Shown in pieces: positions 1 through 8,418 of a stretch of DNA of 64,000 bases (its first letter is position 1; every line of letters begins with the position of its first letter). Origin of the DNA: Campylobacterales bacterium. GTDB lineage: Bacteria; Campylobacterota; Campylobacteria; Campylobacterales; Sulfurimonadaceae. A program made the position numbers and the translations under genes. Location: the NCBI GenBank assembly GCA_026390115.1, contig JAPLGO010000009.1, positions 62,001-126,000 of the forward strand, in the 5' to 3' direction. The notes below the pieces were generated by a model. The model saw nothing but the letters and a program-made list of their open reading frames with translations, was not told where the DNA came from and ran no database searches.

Positions 1-777
1 TTTCTCACCTTTTGGGGGCTTTTAATCCGTCCTATTGATATCACTCTACTTTATGCACCAAGTATATACATGTTTGTCGTAGTTTTAGTGCTTGTATTCT
101 CCGCTTTTGTTGCTAAAAAAATTTTTGATGATAATAAAGAGTACTCTATAGCCACTGTTGCAGCCATAATCGGGAATACAGGAAACCTTGGCATACCGAT
201 TAATATAGCAATTTTTGGTGAAGAGTCGATTCCTTATACGACAGTTGTGAATCTAGTCAATGTTTTTGTTGTTTACACTTTTGGCGTTTTTTATTACTCT
301 CGAGGAAATTTTGATGTTAAAACTTCGCTTATAAATATCGTAAAACTCCCTATACTCTGGGCGGCGATAATTGCGATATTCCTGAGTGCAAACCATTATG
401 AGGCTCCAAAAGTCGTAATAGATACTCTTATGATGGGCGCATACGCTTCTATGACAATGCAGCTCTTTTTGTTTGGAATTTATCTCTACGGAACAAAGAT
501 AAATGAAATAAGCAAATCTTTGACGCTCTGGGTAATGATTATTAAATTTATACTGCTCCCATCTATCACATTTATAGTCCTCTACTTCATCGAATTAGAC
601 AAAATGGTAAAAGGAATTATTTTTATAGAAATCATGATGCCCTTAGCCGTTGCAAATGTAAACTTAGCCTCACTTTATGACTGTACACCAAGGGCAGTGA
701 CAGTGTTGGTATTTCTCTCTTCTGTTATATTTTTGGGATGTATTTTTATTGGGGTTTGGAGCTTAAAATTTTTCTAA
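1..777 (+). CDS. AEC-family (auxin efflux carrier-like) permease, 5' partial
   Basis: Inner-membrane permease of the AEC/Mem_trans family, whose members export or import small organic anions or related solutes. The reading frame is open from base 1, so the start and the first helices lie outside the window. About 255 residues are visible, mostly hydrophobic. The stretch GNTGNLGIPI, encoded just after base 160, is the glycine/proline-rich motif typical of the N-terminal half of AEC carriers, and several membrane helices follow up to the C-terminus. The substrate cannot be read from the sequence. No partner gene is visible, and an AT-rich spacer of about 170 bases follows the stop. Family assignment is fairly sure; function is not. 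Confidence 0.75.
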   Translation, partial: FLTFWGLLIRPIDITLLYAPSIYMFVVVLVLVFSAFVAKKIFDDNKEYSIATVAAIIGNTGNLGIPINIAIFGEESIPYTTVVNLVNVFVVYTFGVFYYSRGNFDVKTSLINIVKLPILWAAIIAIFLSANHYEAPKVVIDTLMMGAYASMTMQLFLFGIYLYGTKINEISKSLTLWVMIIKFILLPSITFIVLYFIELDKMVKGIIFIEIMMPLAVANVNLASLYDCTPRAVTVLVFLSSVIFLGCIFIGVWSLKFF

Positions 778-879
778 ATTTCATAATAACAAAAATCTTG
801 ATATAAGTCAACATTATAAGATTAATAAAACAAACCTTAAATAAATTCATAATTCAAAAAAGGAAATAAAGTATAAAAG

Positions 880-908
880 TTAAATCGGATAAAATTACTC
901 CGATTTAA
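880..908 (+). promoter_or_regulatory. Palindrome enclosing a -10-like box, candidate operator/promoter
   Basis: A perfect 10-bp inverted repeat (TTAAATCGGA at 880-889 and its complement at 899-908) brackets a 9-nt centre that contains TAAAAT at 890-895, preceded by GA. GATAAAAT resembles the -10 boxes seen upstream of other genes here. The element lies about 40 nt before the ATG of the small secreted peptide gene. It could be a repressor operator over the promoter or a hairpin in an untranslated leader. Confidence 0.45.
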
Positions 909-948
909 AATTTTAGAGGGTAATGCTCTCTTACCAAAGGACAAAAAA

Positions 949-1092
949 ATGAAAAAAATCATTTTATTACTGACATTAACACTAGTTGCTCTTCAGGCAG
1001 AAGATATAGTACATTACGATACACCTGATACTATAAAACCGGGAATAGAAAAACCTAACCACCCGAACAATGATATTCACTCAGTTAAATAA
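949..1092 (+). CDS. Small secreted peptide (47 aa), unknown function
   Basis: A 47-codon gene with an AAAGGA ribosome binding site 7 nt before the ATG. The product starts with a clean signal peptide (MKKIILLLTLTLVALQA, then probable cleavage before EDI), leaving a mature peptide of about 30 residues that is polar and rich in Asp, His, Pro and Asn. It has no cysteine and no lipobox. The His/Asp content could suit metal binding, but that is only a guess. It is monocistronic between a permease and the convergent transketolase gene, with a palindrome over its presumed promoter upstream and hairpins downstream. I do not recognise a family. Confidence 0.7.
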   Translation: MKKIILLLTLTLVALQAEDIVHYDTPDTIKPGIEKPNHPNNDIHSVK

Positions 1093-1116
1093 AAAGTAGA
1101 GTTTACTCACATAACT

Positions 1117-1205
1117 GCACATCATTTTTTGTGATGTGCCTATAAAAATCTCCACTTGCCTATATAAGTCTTTGACATGTGGAGTTTTACTCAACTTATA
1201 TGAGT
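1117..1205. terminator. Cluster of hairpins between convergent genes, probable bidirectional terminator
   Basis: Three inverted repeats lie between the small peptide gene and the end of tkt: GCACATCA (1117-1124) with TGATGTGC (1132-1139); CTCCAC (1150-1155) with GTGGAG (1179-1184) followed by TTTT; and ACTCA (1189-1193) with TGAGT (1201-1205) followed by TTTTATTATTT. The convergent arrangement suits a shared terminator. None is a textbook hairpin with an immediate long T-run in both directions. Confidence 0.45.
1176..1183 (-). repeat. TCCACATG octamer (intergenic copy)
   Basis: One of 20 copies of TCCACATG in the window (see findings). This one forms part of the right arm of the CTCCAC/GTGGAG hairpin downstream of tkt. 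Confidence 0.6.
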
Positions 1206-1209
1206 TTTA

Positions 1210-3129
1210 TTATTTGATTCTTTCTAAGATATTGGCAACGGAGAAACCAAACTTCTCAAATAGTTGATCCGCTGGAGCGGATGCGCCGAATGTCTCCATT
1301 CCAATTACCTGCTCAGCAAATTTATACCACTCTAAACCTCTTGCAGCTTCAATTGCTACCTTCTTTGTACTAGACACAATTATAGAGTCTATATATGATT
1401 TATCCTGTTCTATAAAAAGGTCAAAACATGGCACTGAAACCACATTAACCTTAACGCCTTTCGCATTTAATGCCTCTTTAGTTTTAAGAGCTAGCTCAAC
1501 TTCACTTCCTGAAGCCATCAAAGTTATAGTCGCACTCTCATCCTTCGCGACTAAATATCCGCCTCTGCTGGCTTCCCCAGTTACAGCTTTTGGAAGCTGT
1601 GCAAGATTTTGTCTTGAGCATACAAAAGCTGATGGAGATTTTTTCATGCTGAGTGCTGTTTTCCAAGCTTCGATATTTTCTACTCCATCCGCCGGACGCC
1701 ATACATAAAAATTTGGCAGTGCACGGAACTGGCTTAAATGCTCTATTGGCTGGTGTGTCGGTCCATCTTCACCCACTCCGATACTGTCATGCGTCCAGAT
1801 AAAAAATTGCTGAATTCCAGTTAATGCCGCAATTCTGGCAGCCGGTTTGAGATAATCCGAAAAAACAAAGAATGTAGCAGAAAAAGGCATTAGCGGCCCA
1901 TAAAGTGCCATTGCATTTACGATTGAAGCCATAGCATGTTCACGAATTCCAAAGTAAATATTTCGACCTTTCGGATATACACCCATGTCAACAAGCTCAG
2001 TTTTGTTCGATGGACTTAAATCTGCAGAACCGCCCAAAAAGCTTGGAAGTGCTTTTGCAATTGCGTTCATAATTTTACCATTTGTGTTTCTTGTAGCATC
2101 TGCTTTATCAAAAGTCGGATACTCTATACGAGAAAAATCTGGATTCTGAAGTGCATAAAGTGCCTCATTTTGCTCCATTAAAGGAAGAGTTTTTTGTCTG
2201 TGAATCCACTCACGCTCAAGCAAATCACCCTCTTCAATCGCACATCTAAAACGAATGAGTACATCCTCATCCACATGGAACGATTTAGTAGCGTCAAATC
2301 CACATGCAGTCTTTGCTTCAGCTATAACATCCGCCCCAAGCGGTGCACCATGTGAGTGGTGTGAACCTTCAAGCTTGCCGGCACCCTTTGCAATTACTGT
2401 ATTTGCAATTATTAGAGTTGGTTTTTTATTAGCTTTTGCAGTTGTGATTGAAGCATCTATTGCATCAAAATCATGACCGTCACACTCTAAAACATCCCAG
2501 CCCTGAGACTCAAATCTCATGCGGATATTCTCACTTATGCTCAAATCAGTAGAACCCTCGATTGTAATACGATTTGAGTCATAAATAAGAATTAAATTGT
2601 CAAGTTTGTTGTGTCCTGCAATAGAGCATGCTTCGTAAGAAATTCCCTCTTCCAAGTCGCCATCGCCGCATAGGCAGTAAACACTGTGGTCGATGAGAGC
2701 TGCTGTTTCGGAGTTTACTTGGCTACCCACGAATTTAGAAGCCATTGCGAAACCAACGGCATTTGCAATACCCTGCCCCAAAGGTCCTGTTGTTATCTCA
2801 ACACCCGCAGTATGCCCAAACTCCGGATGCCCAGGAGTTTTTGAATCTAATTGACGAAAGTTTTTAAGGTCACTTACCTCAAGCCCATATCCCCAGAGAT
2901 AGTAGAGTGAGTAGATTAGTCCCGTTCCGTGTCCGCCTGAAAAAACCAATCTATCACGATTTAACCAAGATGGATTTTTCGGATTATGAGTTAAGTGTTC
3001 GCTTAAAACAACTGCGATATCAGCAAGCCCCATCGGTGCACCCGGATGTCCAGAATTCGCCGCTTGAACCATATCCGCGGCTAAGAACCTAATTGTGTTT
3101 GCCATTTTTTGACGCATTTGATTACTCAT
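1210..3129 (-). CDS. tkt: Transketolase
   Basis: Thiamine-diphosphate enzyme that moves two-carbon units between ketose and aldose phosphates in the non-oxidative pentose phosphate pathway; cytosolic. At 639 residues it has family length. Visible signatures are NSGHPGAPMG near residue 25, the TPP/Mg motif starting GDGDLEEG at residue 155 and ending at DSN near 186, SHHSHGAPLG near 258, REHAMA near 400 carrying the cofactor-activating Glu, and the motif GVGEDGPTHQPIEHL further on. The start ATG has an AAGGA ribosome binding site 10 nt upstream. It is the last gene of a minus-strand run that begins at least with ispA, 22 nt upstream. Confidence 0.97.
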   Translation of the reverse strand: MSNQMRQKMANTIRFLAADMVQAANSGHPGAPMGLADIAVVLSEHLTHNPKNPSWLNRDRLVFSGGHGTGLIYSLYYLWGYGLEVSDLKNFRQLDSKTPGHPEFGHTAGVEITTGPLGQGIANAVGFAMASKFVGSQVNSETAALIDHSVYCLCGDGDLEEGISYEACSIAGHNKLDNLILIYDSNRITIEGSTDLSISENIRMRFESQGWDVLECDGHDFDAIDASITTAKANKKPTLIIANTVIAKGAGKLEGSHHSHGAPLGADVIAEAKTACGFDATKSFHVDEDVLIRFRCAIEEGDLLEREWIHRQKTLPLMEQNEALYALQNPDFSRIEYPTFDKADATRNTNGKIMNAIAKALPSFLGGSADLSPSNKTELVDMGVYPKGRNIYFGIREHAMASIVNAMALYGPLMPFSATFFVFSDYLKPAARIAALTGIQQFFIWTHDSIGVGEDGPTHQPIEHLSQFRALPNFYVWRPADGVENIEAWKTALSMKKSPSAFVCSRQNLAQLPKAVTGEASRGGYLVAKDESATITLMASGSEVELALKTKEALNAKGVKVNVVSVPCFDLFIEQDKSYIDSIIVSSTKKVAIEAARGLEWYKFAEQVIGMETFGASAPADQLFEKFGFSVANILERIK

Positions 3130-3151
3130 ACTATACTATTCCTTGTTTAAT

Positions 3152-3997
3152 TTACTTGTGTCTGTTTATATATTTTATTAGGAGTTCTGAGAGTTCTTTT
3201 TTAAGATTCTCATCAAAGCTATTTAACTCATCAATCAGCTCATTTGCCAAAATATTAGCTTCAGTTACTGCCTTTTTCAAACCCAATAGAGTGACAAAGC
3301 TATTTTTATCTGCATCATTATTTGTAAGTTTCCCGGCCATTTGTGAAGTTTGAGTTACATCTAAAATATCGTCTTGAATCTGGAACAAAAGCCCAAGCTT
3401 GATTCCAAATTCATATAGTTTTTCGCCCAATTCCTCTCTATCAACTATTACAGCCCCCATTTTAAGCGAGGCTGCAATTAGTTTTGCAGTTTTATTTATG
3501 TGTAGGACTTTTATATCTTCAATAGCCAGCGGCTTATTTTCAAAATAACAGTCAATCGCTTGACCCAGAACCATTCCATTTAAACCACCATTCTTTGCCA
3601 ACTCCCTTATTAACTGAACTCTTGTGTAATCCGAAAAGGGCGCATTGCACAAAACTTCAAAGGAGTAGGTATTGAGGGCATCACCCACAAGAATTGCCGT
3701 TGCTTCATCAAATGCCACATGCAGAGTTGGTTCTCCTCTTCTAAGCGGTGAATTATCCATAGCCGGCAAATCATCATGAATAAGAGAGTAGGTATGAAGT
3801 AACTCAATTGCCAGTGCCGCGTGCATGGCACCCTCTTCCAAAAGTGTATTATATGAGTTCACAACACCAAGAAGAAGTGCTGGACGAAACCTTTTTCCAC
3901 CTGCTACAAGCATCTTATGAAGAGCTTTCTCATAGGTTGGATGGATACTTTTTGACATGGGTAAATTATCTAATAGGAATTTCTCAAACTTTTGCAT
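3152..3997 (-). CDS. ispA: Polyprenyl (farnesyl/geranylgeranyl-type) diphosphate synthase
   Basis: Class I trans-prenyltransferase that condenses isopentenyl diphosphate with allylic diphosphates to make C15-C20 precursors for quinones and undecaprenyl carriers. The 281-residue protein shows GGKRFRPA near 33, the first aspartate-rich motif DDLPAMD at 75-81 followed by the RRGEPT loop, GQAIDC near 145, and the second aspartate-rich motif DDILD at 209-213. Chain length cannot be fixed from sequence alone, so geranylgeranyl diphosphate synthase is possible. No strong ribosome binding site is visible before the ATG; the gene follows the PDZ protein gene after 12 nt and is probably cotranscribed with it and with tkt downstream. 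Confidence 0.92.
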   Translation of the reverse strand: MQKFEKFLLDNLPMSKSIHPTYEKALHKMLVAGGKRFRPALLLGVVNSYNTLLEEGAMHAALAIELLHTYSLIHDDLPAMDNSPLRRGEPTLHVAFDEATAILVGDALNTYSFEVLCNAPFSDYTRVQLIRELAKNGGLNGMVLGQAIDCYFENKPLAIEDIKVLHINKTAKLIAASLKMGAVIVDREELGEKLYEFGIKLGLLFQIQDDILDVTQTSQMAGKLTNNDADKNSFVTLLGLKKAVTEANILANELIDELNSFDENLKKELSELLIKYINRHK

Positions 3998-4009
3998 GTG
4001 CGATTTTAT

Positions 4010-5017
4010 CTAATTTATATTCACAAAAAACTGAAAATTCTCTCTCTCAAAGAGTAAAGTTGTACCATCTTTGGAGTCTGAAACTTTTTTCAACAGCTCT
4101 TGCTGATTTTTAATAGCAACTCCATTGATTTGGAGTAATTTATCCCCAGTTTTCAAGCCATATTTTTTACTTTTTTCGCTGATTTTTATAATTTTTAAAT
4201 TTTTATCAAACTCAAAGCCATACTTTTCACTCTTTTCAACTTTTGCTTTTTCTTCCGGATTGGCAAATTTTTTAAATGCACCAATCTCTCTTTTTTGAGC
4301 AACAACATCTATTGTAACTATTTTAGAGTCTCTTTTAATTTGCACCGTGTGTTTAGAGCCAATCTCTGAAAAAAGTATCTCTCTCATCAAGGTTGCACTC
4401 TCTTTTACCTTGTTTCCATCAAGAGAGAGAATAATATCGCCGCCTTTAAATGGATTATTTTTTACAAATGGGCTTAATGCATCCACTATTACGCCCGCTT
4501 TAGCATCACTAACACTCATTCCCATATCCGCATAAATCGTATCTTCTGCGCTTAAAAATCTCTCTATATACTCTTTTTCTATTATACCTTTTGGAGTTAC
4601 AATACCCTCAAGAGAACAGCAACTGTTTGTAATAATAGCTGGAGAGGAAATTTTTTTATCAAACTGAGCTAGAGATGACAATCCTATCTGTTTTTTGATG
4701 ATTTTCCCCTCTAGTGCAGAGGTTTTATTAATAGCAGCTATTCCCGATGAAATGCCTACATTAATTTTAAACGGGTATTCAAAACCTACCAGATCCTCTA
4801 CTAGATAAAGTCCTAAAAATGAATCACTTTTAATTATTTCACAGCTTGGAGTTTTTTCGGAGAAGATTAATCTTTGATTTCCTTCAATTGGAATTTCAAT
4901 AGACTTCTCTTGAATTGTATTTGAGTCTATAACTTTTTGCTTGCAAGAGTCATATCCACCTTCACATGCCAAAAGAGCCAGAACAAAAAAATTAAAGATT
5001 ATAAATAAACGAAACAT
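4010..5017 (-). CDS. Envelope protein with two PDZ domains
   Basis: A 335-residue exported protein of unknown function. The N-terminus is a hydrophobic signal ending in LALLAC, which could be a lipobox, so it may be a lipoprotein. The middle region holds paired cysteines (SCCS near residue 130). Two PDZ-like repeats follow: one around residues 165-250 (GVIVDALSPF, GGDIILSLDGNKV) and one around 270-335 (GLKTGDKLLQINGVAI). No trypsin-like catalytic domain is present, so it is not a DegP-type protease but may bind peptides or act as a scaffold. It starts one base after the stop of the YbaB gene, indicating tight translational coupling. Confidence 0.75.
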   Translation of the reverse strand: MFRLFIIFNFFVLALLACEGGYDSCKQKVIDSNTIQEKSIEIPIEGNQRLIFSEKTPSCEIIKSDSFLGLYLVEDLVGFEYPFKINVGISSGIAAINKTSALEGKIIKKQIGLSSLAQFDKKISSPAIITNSCCSLEGIVTPKGIIEKEYIERFLSAEDTIYADMGMSVSDAKAGVIVDALSPFVKNNPFKGGDIILSLDGNKVKESATLMREILFSEIGSKHTVQIKRDSKIVTIDVVAQKREIGAFKKFANPEEKAKVEKSEKYGFEFDKNLKIIKISEKSKKYGLKTGDKLLQINGVAIKNQQELLKKVSDSKDGTTLLFERENFQFFVNIN

Positions 5018-5332
5018 CTATTTTGCTCCAAAAGGATTAATGCCGCCGAGTATTCCCATGGCACTATTTTGTTGATTCTGCTGAACCATCTTATAGGCAT
5101 CATTTATAGCGCCAATTAGTAAAATTTGAAGTGTGATTTTGTCAGACATAGCAAAGTCATCAATTATCAAGTCGATAATTTCACCCTTGCCGTTTATGCT
5201 AACCTCAACCATACCTCCGCCACTTTTAACGCTAAAAATTTTAGATTCTAATTCGGTCTGAAGTTTTATTGTATTTTCTTGCATCTCTTCAAGCATTTTA
5301 CTCATGTCTCCAAGATTGCCAAGATTAAACAC
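5018..5332 (-). CDS. YbaB/EbfC-family nucleoid-associated protein
   Basis: Small dimeric DNA-binding protein of the YbaB/EbfC family, 104 residues, the usual length. It begins with the Met/Leu-rich helix (NLGDMSKMLEEMQ) and continues with the family strand pattern around VSINGKGEIIDLIIDDF, then a C-terminal helix NDAYKMVQQNQ. In many bacteria this gene sits beside dnaX-recR; here it lies between panD (2 nt upstream) and the PDZ protein gene (abutting), a context more like other epsilonproteobacteria. It likely coats and bends DNA; any regulatory role is unknown. Confidence 0.88.
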   Translation of the reverse strand: MFNLGNLGDMSKMLEEMQENTIKLQTELESKIFSVKSGGGMVEVSINGKGEIIDLIIDDFAMSDKITLQILLIGAINDAYKMVQQNQQNSAMGILGGINPFGAK

Positions 5333-5334
5333 TG

Positions 5335-5700
5335 CTAAATACTCTCAGCAATATAATCTATATTATTGTTGTCATCCAAAATAACAACTTTGGGCTTATA
5401 GCTTTCAAGCTCTTTTTCATCATAAGTTGCATAGGCTACAATTATGATTTTATCGCCTCTATGAACTTTTCTCGCAGCAGCTCCGTTAAGGCAGATATCT
5501 CTCTTTCCTCTTTCACCTAAAATGACATAGGTTGAAAATCGCTCACCATTATTTACATTCAGAATTTCAACTTTTTGTCCAACTCTCATTTTTGCAGCTT
5601 GCATCAGTTCTTCATCAATTGTTATCGAGCCAACATAGTTTAAATTAGCGTCCGTAACGGTCGCACGGTGAATTTTGCTGTATAACATCTCTATCAACAT
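5335..5700 (-). CDS. panD: Aspartate 1-decarboxylase proenzyme
   Basis: Pyruvoyl-dependent decarboxylase turning L-aspartate into beta-alanine for pantothenate and coenzyme A. I place the start at 5700 ([13 protein letters not shown]) rather than 48 bases further upstream: it then begins just after the ferredoxin stop, has a GGGAAGA ribosome binding site, and puts the self-cleavage pair Gly24-Ser25 (YVGSIT) exactly where the family has it. Lys9 and the HRA segment at 11-13 also match. The protein is 120 residues. The proenzyme would cleave before Ser25, which becomes the pyruvoyl group. It is cotranscribed with the ferredoxin and YbaB genes. Confidence 0.95.
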   Translation of the reverse strand: MLIEMLYSKIHRATVTDANLNYVGSITIDEELMQAAKMRVGQKVEILNVNNGERFSTYVILGERGKRDICLNGAAARKVHRGDKIIIVAYATYDEKELESYKPKVVILDDNNNIDYIAESI

Positions 5701-5701
5701 T

Positions 5702-6076
5702 TTATCTTCCCATCTGCTTTTGCATATCAGCCGCAGATATAGGGGCATCCCAAAGTTCAGACTCTATCACGAACTCCTCCACTACTCTTCCACCAATAAT
5801 ATGCTCAGTTATGATTCTATCAATTTTTTCTTTTGTTAATCTTACATACATCGTATGACCCGGTTCAACCAACATGACCGGTCCAGCATTACATCTGTTT
5901 AAACAAGCTGTGCGGATTGGCTGTACGGTTCCCATAATCCCATCTTGCATCAATTTTTGAGCTAAATATTGAAACAAATCCTGAGTTTGCGGTGTAACAC
6001 ATGAAGGCTTTGGCATGCCCGGAGGAGCTGATTGTTCACATTTAAATATATAAAATGCCGGTTGAGGGATTCCCAT
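5702..6076 (-). CDS. Thioredoxin-like [2Fe-2S] ferredoxin
   Basis: A 124-residue protein of the thioredoxin-fold [2Fe-2S] ferredoxin group, related to the NuoE cluster domain. Four cysteines at residues 13, 26, 58 and 62 (the last two as CLNRC followed by NAGP) are spaced as expected for cluster ligands. The rest matches the family pattern: a positively charged N-terminal strand, then [16 protein letters not shown], then a helix. It is soluble with no signal peptide. Its redox partner is not visible; it sits upstream of panD with one base between the genes. Upstream, about 75 bases of AT-rich spacer separate it from murE. Confidence 0.85.
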   Translation of the reverse strand: MGIPQPAFYIFKCEQSAPPGMPKPSCVTPQTQDLFQYLAQKLMQDGIMGTVQPIRTACLNRCNAGPVMLVEPGHTMYVRLTKEKIDRIITEHIIGGRVVEEFVIESELWDAPISAADMQKQMGR

Positions 6077-6150
6077 AAAATATAATCCTTAAAATTTTTG
6101 TCGCAATTATAGCAAAAAATATCTATACGAACCCAAATATCTAAATAAGT

Positions 6151-7443
6151 TTATATTTTTAAGAGTTCTCTAACTACTTCCCTATCATCAAATGGGAATT
6201 TTTCGTCATATATAATCTGATATGCTTCATCTCCCTTACCCAAAATTACAACCACTTGAGACTCGGTTTGGTCACTCAGTGCCATTTGAATCGCTTTTCT
6301 TCTATTGAGTTCAACTACCGTATTGCTTTTATCTTCAATACCCTTAAGTATTTCCTCTACAATTAATTCAGGGTCTTCATGTCTCGGATTGTCACTTGTA
6401 ATATATATTCTTTTTGCTAAGCTTGCTGCAACTCTTCCCATGAGAGGTCGTTTTTCTCTGTCTCTATCTCCACCTGCACCAAAAACGACCAAAAGCTCTT
6501 TCTCCTTGAGTGCATTTAAAACCTGCTGCATGCCGTCTGGAGTGTGAGCAAAATCAACTATCACGTTCGGAGATTCACATACTTGTTCCATTCTCCCGCT
6601 CACGCCTGCAAAATTGTCAACCACTGCTGCAACCTCTTCTAGTTTTTTTCCGGTTAACATGTGAACAGCTCCAATCGCTGCCATCAAATTATAGAGATTA
6701 AAAAAGCCGTGAAGAGAGGCTGTGAAAGGAACTACCTCTTGAAAGTGCTGGATGATTCCACTCGTTGCGTCATTGAGCGAATACGCCATAAGTCTATAAG
6801 TAGAAGGATTTTCAATTCCATAGGTAAAAGTATTTTTTATATTGAAAGAGGCTCTTGTCTCATCTTTATTTATTAGTTTTCTCCCATCATCGGAAAAAAA
6901 GCTATTTTTAACTGCTATGTATTCTTCTATTGTTTTGTGAAAATCAAGATGGTCTCGCGTAATATTTGTAAGTATCTTCAGCTCAAAATGAAGCCCTTCA
7001 ACTCTTTTTTGAACTATAGCATGAGAGCTTACTTCCATGATAAAAAAATCACATCCCGCTTCTACTGCCTGATAAATATGTTTATAGGTATTTAGGACAC
7101 TTGGAGTTGTTAAAGATTTACCCTCAACTATTGCATCGTTCATAAAAAAACCTCGTGTACCTTGCATAGCAACTTTATAACCCAAATCTAGCAGGAATGA
7201 GTAAATTGCACTGGCTGTCGTTGTTTTTCCATTTGTGCCGGTGATGCCGACTATTTTTATCTTATCTACGCCGAAAAGCTCTGCAATATCTTCAATTTTT
7301 ATAATTGAGTGCGCACCTTTTTGTTTGGCATCTTCTACATATTTTTCATTTTGGGTCGTCAGTATAAAAGCTGTCTCTTTATCGCACTCATTAGAATTTT
7401 CAGTTACATACAAAAACTCTTGATTTGGCAGTTCTATTTTCAC
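6151..7443 (-). CDS. murE: UDP-MurNAc-L-Ala-D-Glu:meso-diaminopimelate ligase
   Basis: Cytoplasmic Mur ligase that adds the third stem-peptide residue of peptidoglycan using ATP. Visible are the P-loop GITGTNGKTT (residues 67-76), the Glu/Ser/His motif MEVSSHAI near 137, NITRDHLDFH in the central domain, and DNPRHEDP near 354, the DNPR motif that selects meso-diaminopimelate rather than lysine. At 430 residues it is shorter than E. coli MurE because the N-terminal substrate domain is small, which is usual for this group. It follows the TPR protein gene after 3 nt and is likely cotranscribed with it. Confidence 0.96.
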   Translation of the reverse strand: MKIELPNQEFLYVTENSNECDKETAFILTTQNEKYVEDAKQKGAHSIIKIEDIAELFGVDKIKIVGITGTNGKTTTASAIYSFLLDLGYKVAMQGTRGFFMNDAIVEGKSLTTPSVLNTYKHIYQAVEAGCDFFIMEVSSHAIVQKRVEGLHFELKILTNITRDHLDFHKTIEEYIAVKNSFFSDDGRKLINKDETRASFNIKNTFTYGIENPSTYRLMAYSLNDATSGIIQHFQEVVPFTASLHGFFNLYNLMAAIGAVHMLTGKKLEEVAAVVDNFAGVSGRMEQVCESPNVIVDFAHTPDGMQQVLNALKEKELLVVFGAGGDRDREKRPLMGRVAASLAKRIYITSDNPRHEDPELIVEEILKGIEDKSNTVVELNRRKAIQMALSDQTESQVVVILGKGDEAYQIIYDEKFPFDDREVVRELLKI

Positions 7444-7446
7444 TCA

Positions 7447-8028
7447 TTAACCTTTTTTTACTAATTTCTTAAGCAGTTTTCTAAGTGGCTCATCGCTTGG
7501 GTAGGAGCTTAGTGCACTCTCAAGGTATGAAAGAGCCATATCTGAGAATCCATTTTCAATCAAATTATCTAAAAAATCTACAAAATCCTCTTTTTTTGTG
7601 ATTATTACTCGCGTTGAGAACATAATATTTTCAAAAGTTTCTCTAAAGGCCTCACCGCTATCAATAATATTTTTAAAATCTTGATAAAGAATTCCATCTT
7701 CAAGCTCTAACCTGTCACGGAGCGGTGTTGCAAACACTTCACTTAATTTTTCTAAAGTGCCGTCTATATTTTGAAGAATATCACCCATTATTTCATCTGC
7801 TTGATCTGTATCTTCCTCTTTCAACATCTCATAATAGTCAAAAAGAGCCTCTGCTCCGCCCTCTCCGCTCATTGCCATCTCAGAGAGGATAACACCGTTG
7901 TATGCCTCTTTTGAGTTTGGGAAGTTTTGCAAAACTGATGCGAATTGCTCTAGTGCATTTTTAAATTCTGCTTTTGAGAAGCTCTCTTTGGCTTTTGTTA
8001 ATACTTTATATTTACTTATGCTACTCAT
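7447..8028 (-). CDS. TPR-like repeat protein, unknown function
   Basis: A 193-residue soluble, acidic, helix-rich protein. An N-terminal segment (FSKAEFKNALEQFASVLQNFPNSKEAYNG... near residues 15-45) has the spacing of a tetratricopeptide repeat, and the C-terminal segment (DMALSYLESALSSYPSDEPLRKLL) looks like another. The middle is a predicted helical region without recognised motif. No signal peptide or membrane segment. It lies between the NFU gene (32 nt upstream) and murE (3 nt downstream), so expression is tied to cell-wall and Fe-S genes. Conserved hypothetical proteins of this kind are common beside murE in epsilonproteobacteria; its job is unknown. Confidence 0.75.
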   Translation of the reverse strand: MSSISKYKVLTKAKESFSKAEFKNALEQFASVLQNFPNSKEAYNGVILSEMAMSGEGGAEALFDYYEMLKEEDTDQADEIMGDILQNIDGTLEKLSEVFATPLRDRLELEDGILYQDFKNIIDSGEAFRETFENIMFSTRVIITKKEDFVDFLDNLIENGFSDMALSYLESALSSYPSDEPLRKLLKKLVKKG

Positions 8029-8060
8029 TTATTTATATCACTTATTTTAATCTTATTATT

Positions 8061-8336
8061 CTATAAATTATCTATATCGTTTTCCATGCCAACTGGCACA
8101 TTAATAACACAGAGTTCCGGATGTATATCCATGCGAAGCTGTCGTTCTACCCCATACTTAAGTGTGTTACCGCTGCTTGAGCATCCGATACAAGCACCTT
8201 TTAACTGAACATATACATTCGATTTTTTAACAGTTATAAAAGCTATATCTCCACCATCAAGGGCCAAAGATGGACGAACTTTTTCTATTACATTTCGTAC
8301 CGGTGTCATTAATTCTTCATCAGAAAATGGAATCAT
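8061..8336 (-). CDS. NFU (NifU C-terminal domain) Fe-S scaffold/carrier protein
   Basis: Short NFU-domain protein that binds or delivers Fe-S clusters to apoproteins. I start it at 8336 (MIPFSDEEL), where AAAGGA lies 8 nt upstream, not at the upstream Met codons. The product has 91 residues and is the NFU domain alone: LDGGDIAF near residue 27, LKGACIGCSSS with the cluster cysteines Cys49 and Cys52, and a C-terminal strand. No NifU N-terminal IscU-like domain or cysteine desulfurase is nearby. It is the first gene of a run with the TPR protein gene and murE; a 59-nt gap separates it from the aldo/keto reductase gene. Confidence 0.92.
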   Translation of the reverse strand: MIPFSDEELMTPVRNVIEKVRPSLALDGGDIAFITVKKSNVYVQLKGACIGCSSSGNTLKYGVERQLRMDIHPELCVINVPVGMENDIDNL

Positions 8337-8418
8337 AAATTTTTCCTTTATTATTGTAAGCATAAAATAGGACAAAAACGCTTAACAAGTCATAAAAATT
8401 ATAACTAGCTAATTTATT

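Noticed and set aside
5701-5748. Longer start for panD
   Set aside because: It would overlap the ferredoxin gene by 47 bases and move the self-cleavage Gly-Ser away from positions 24-25.
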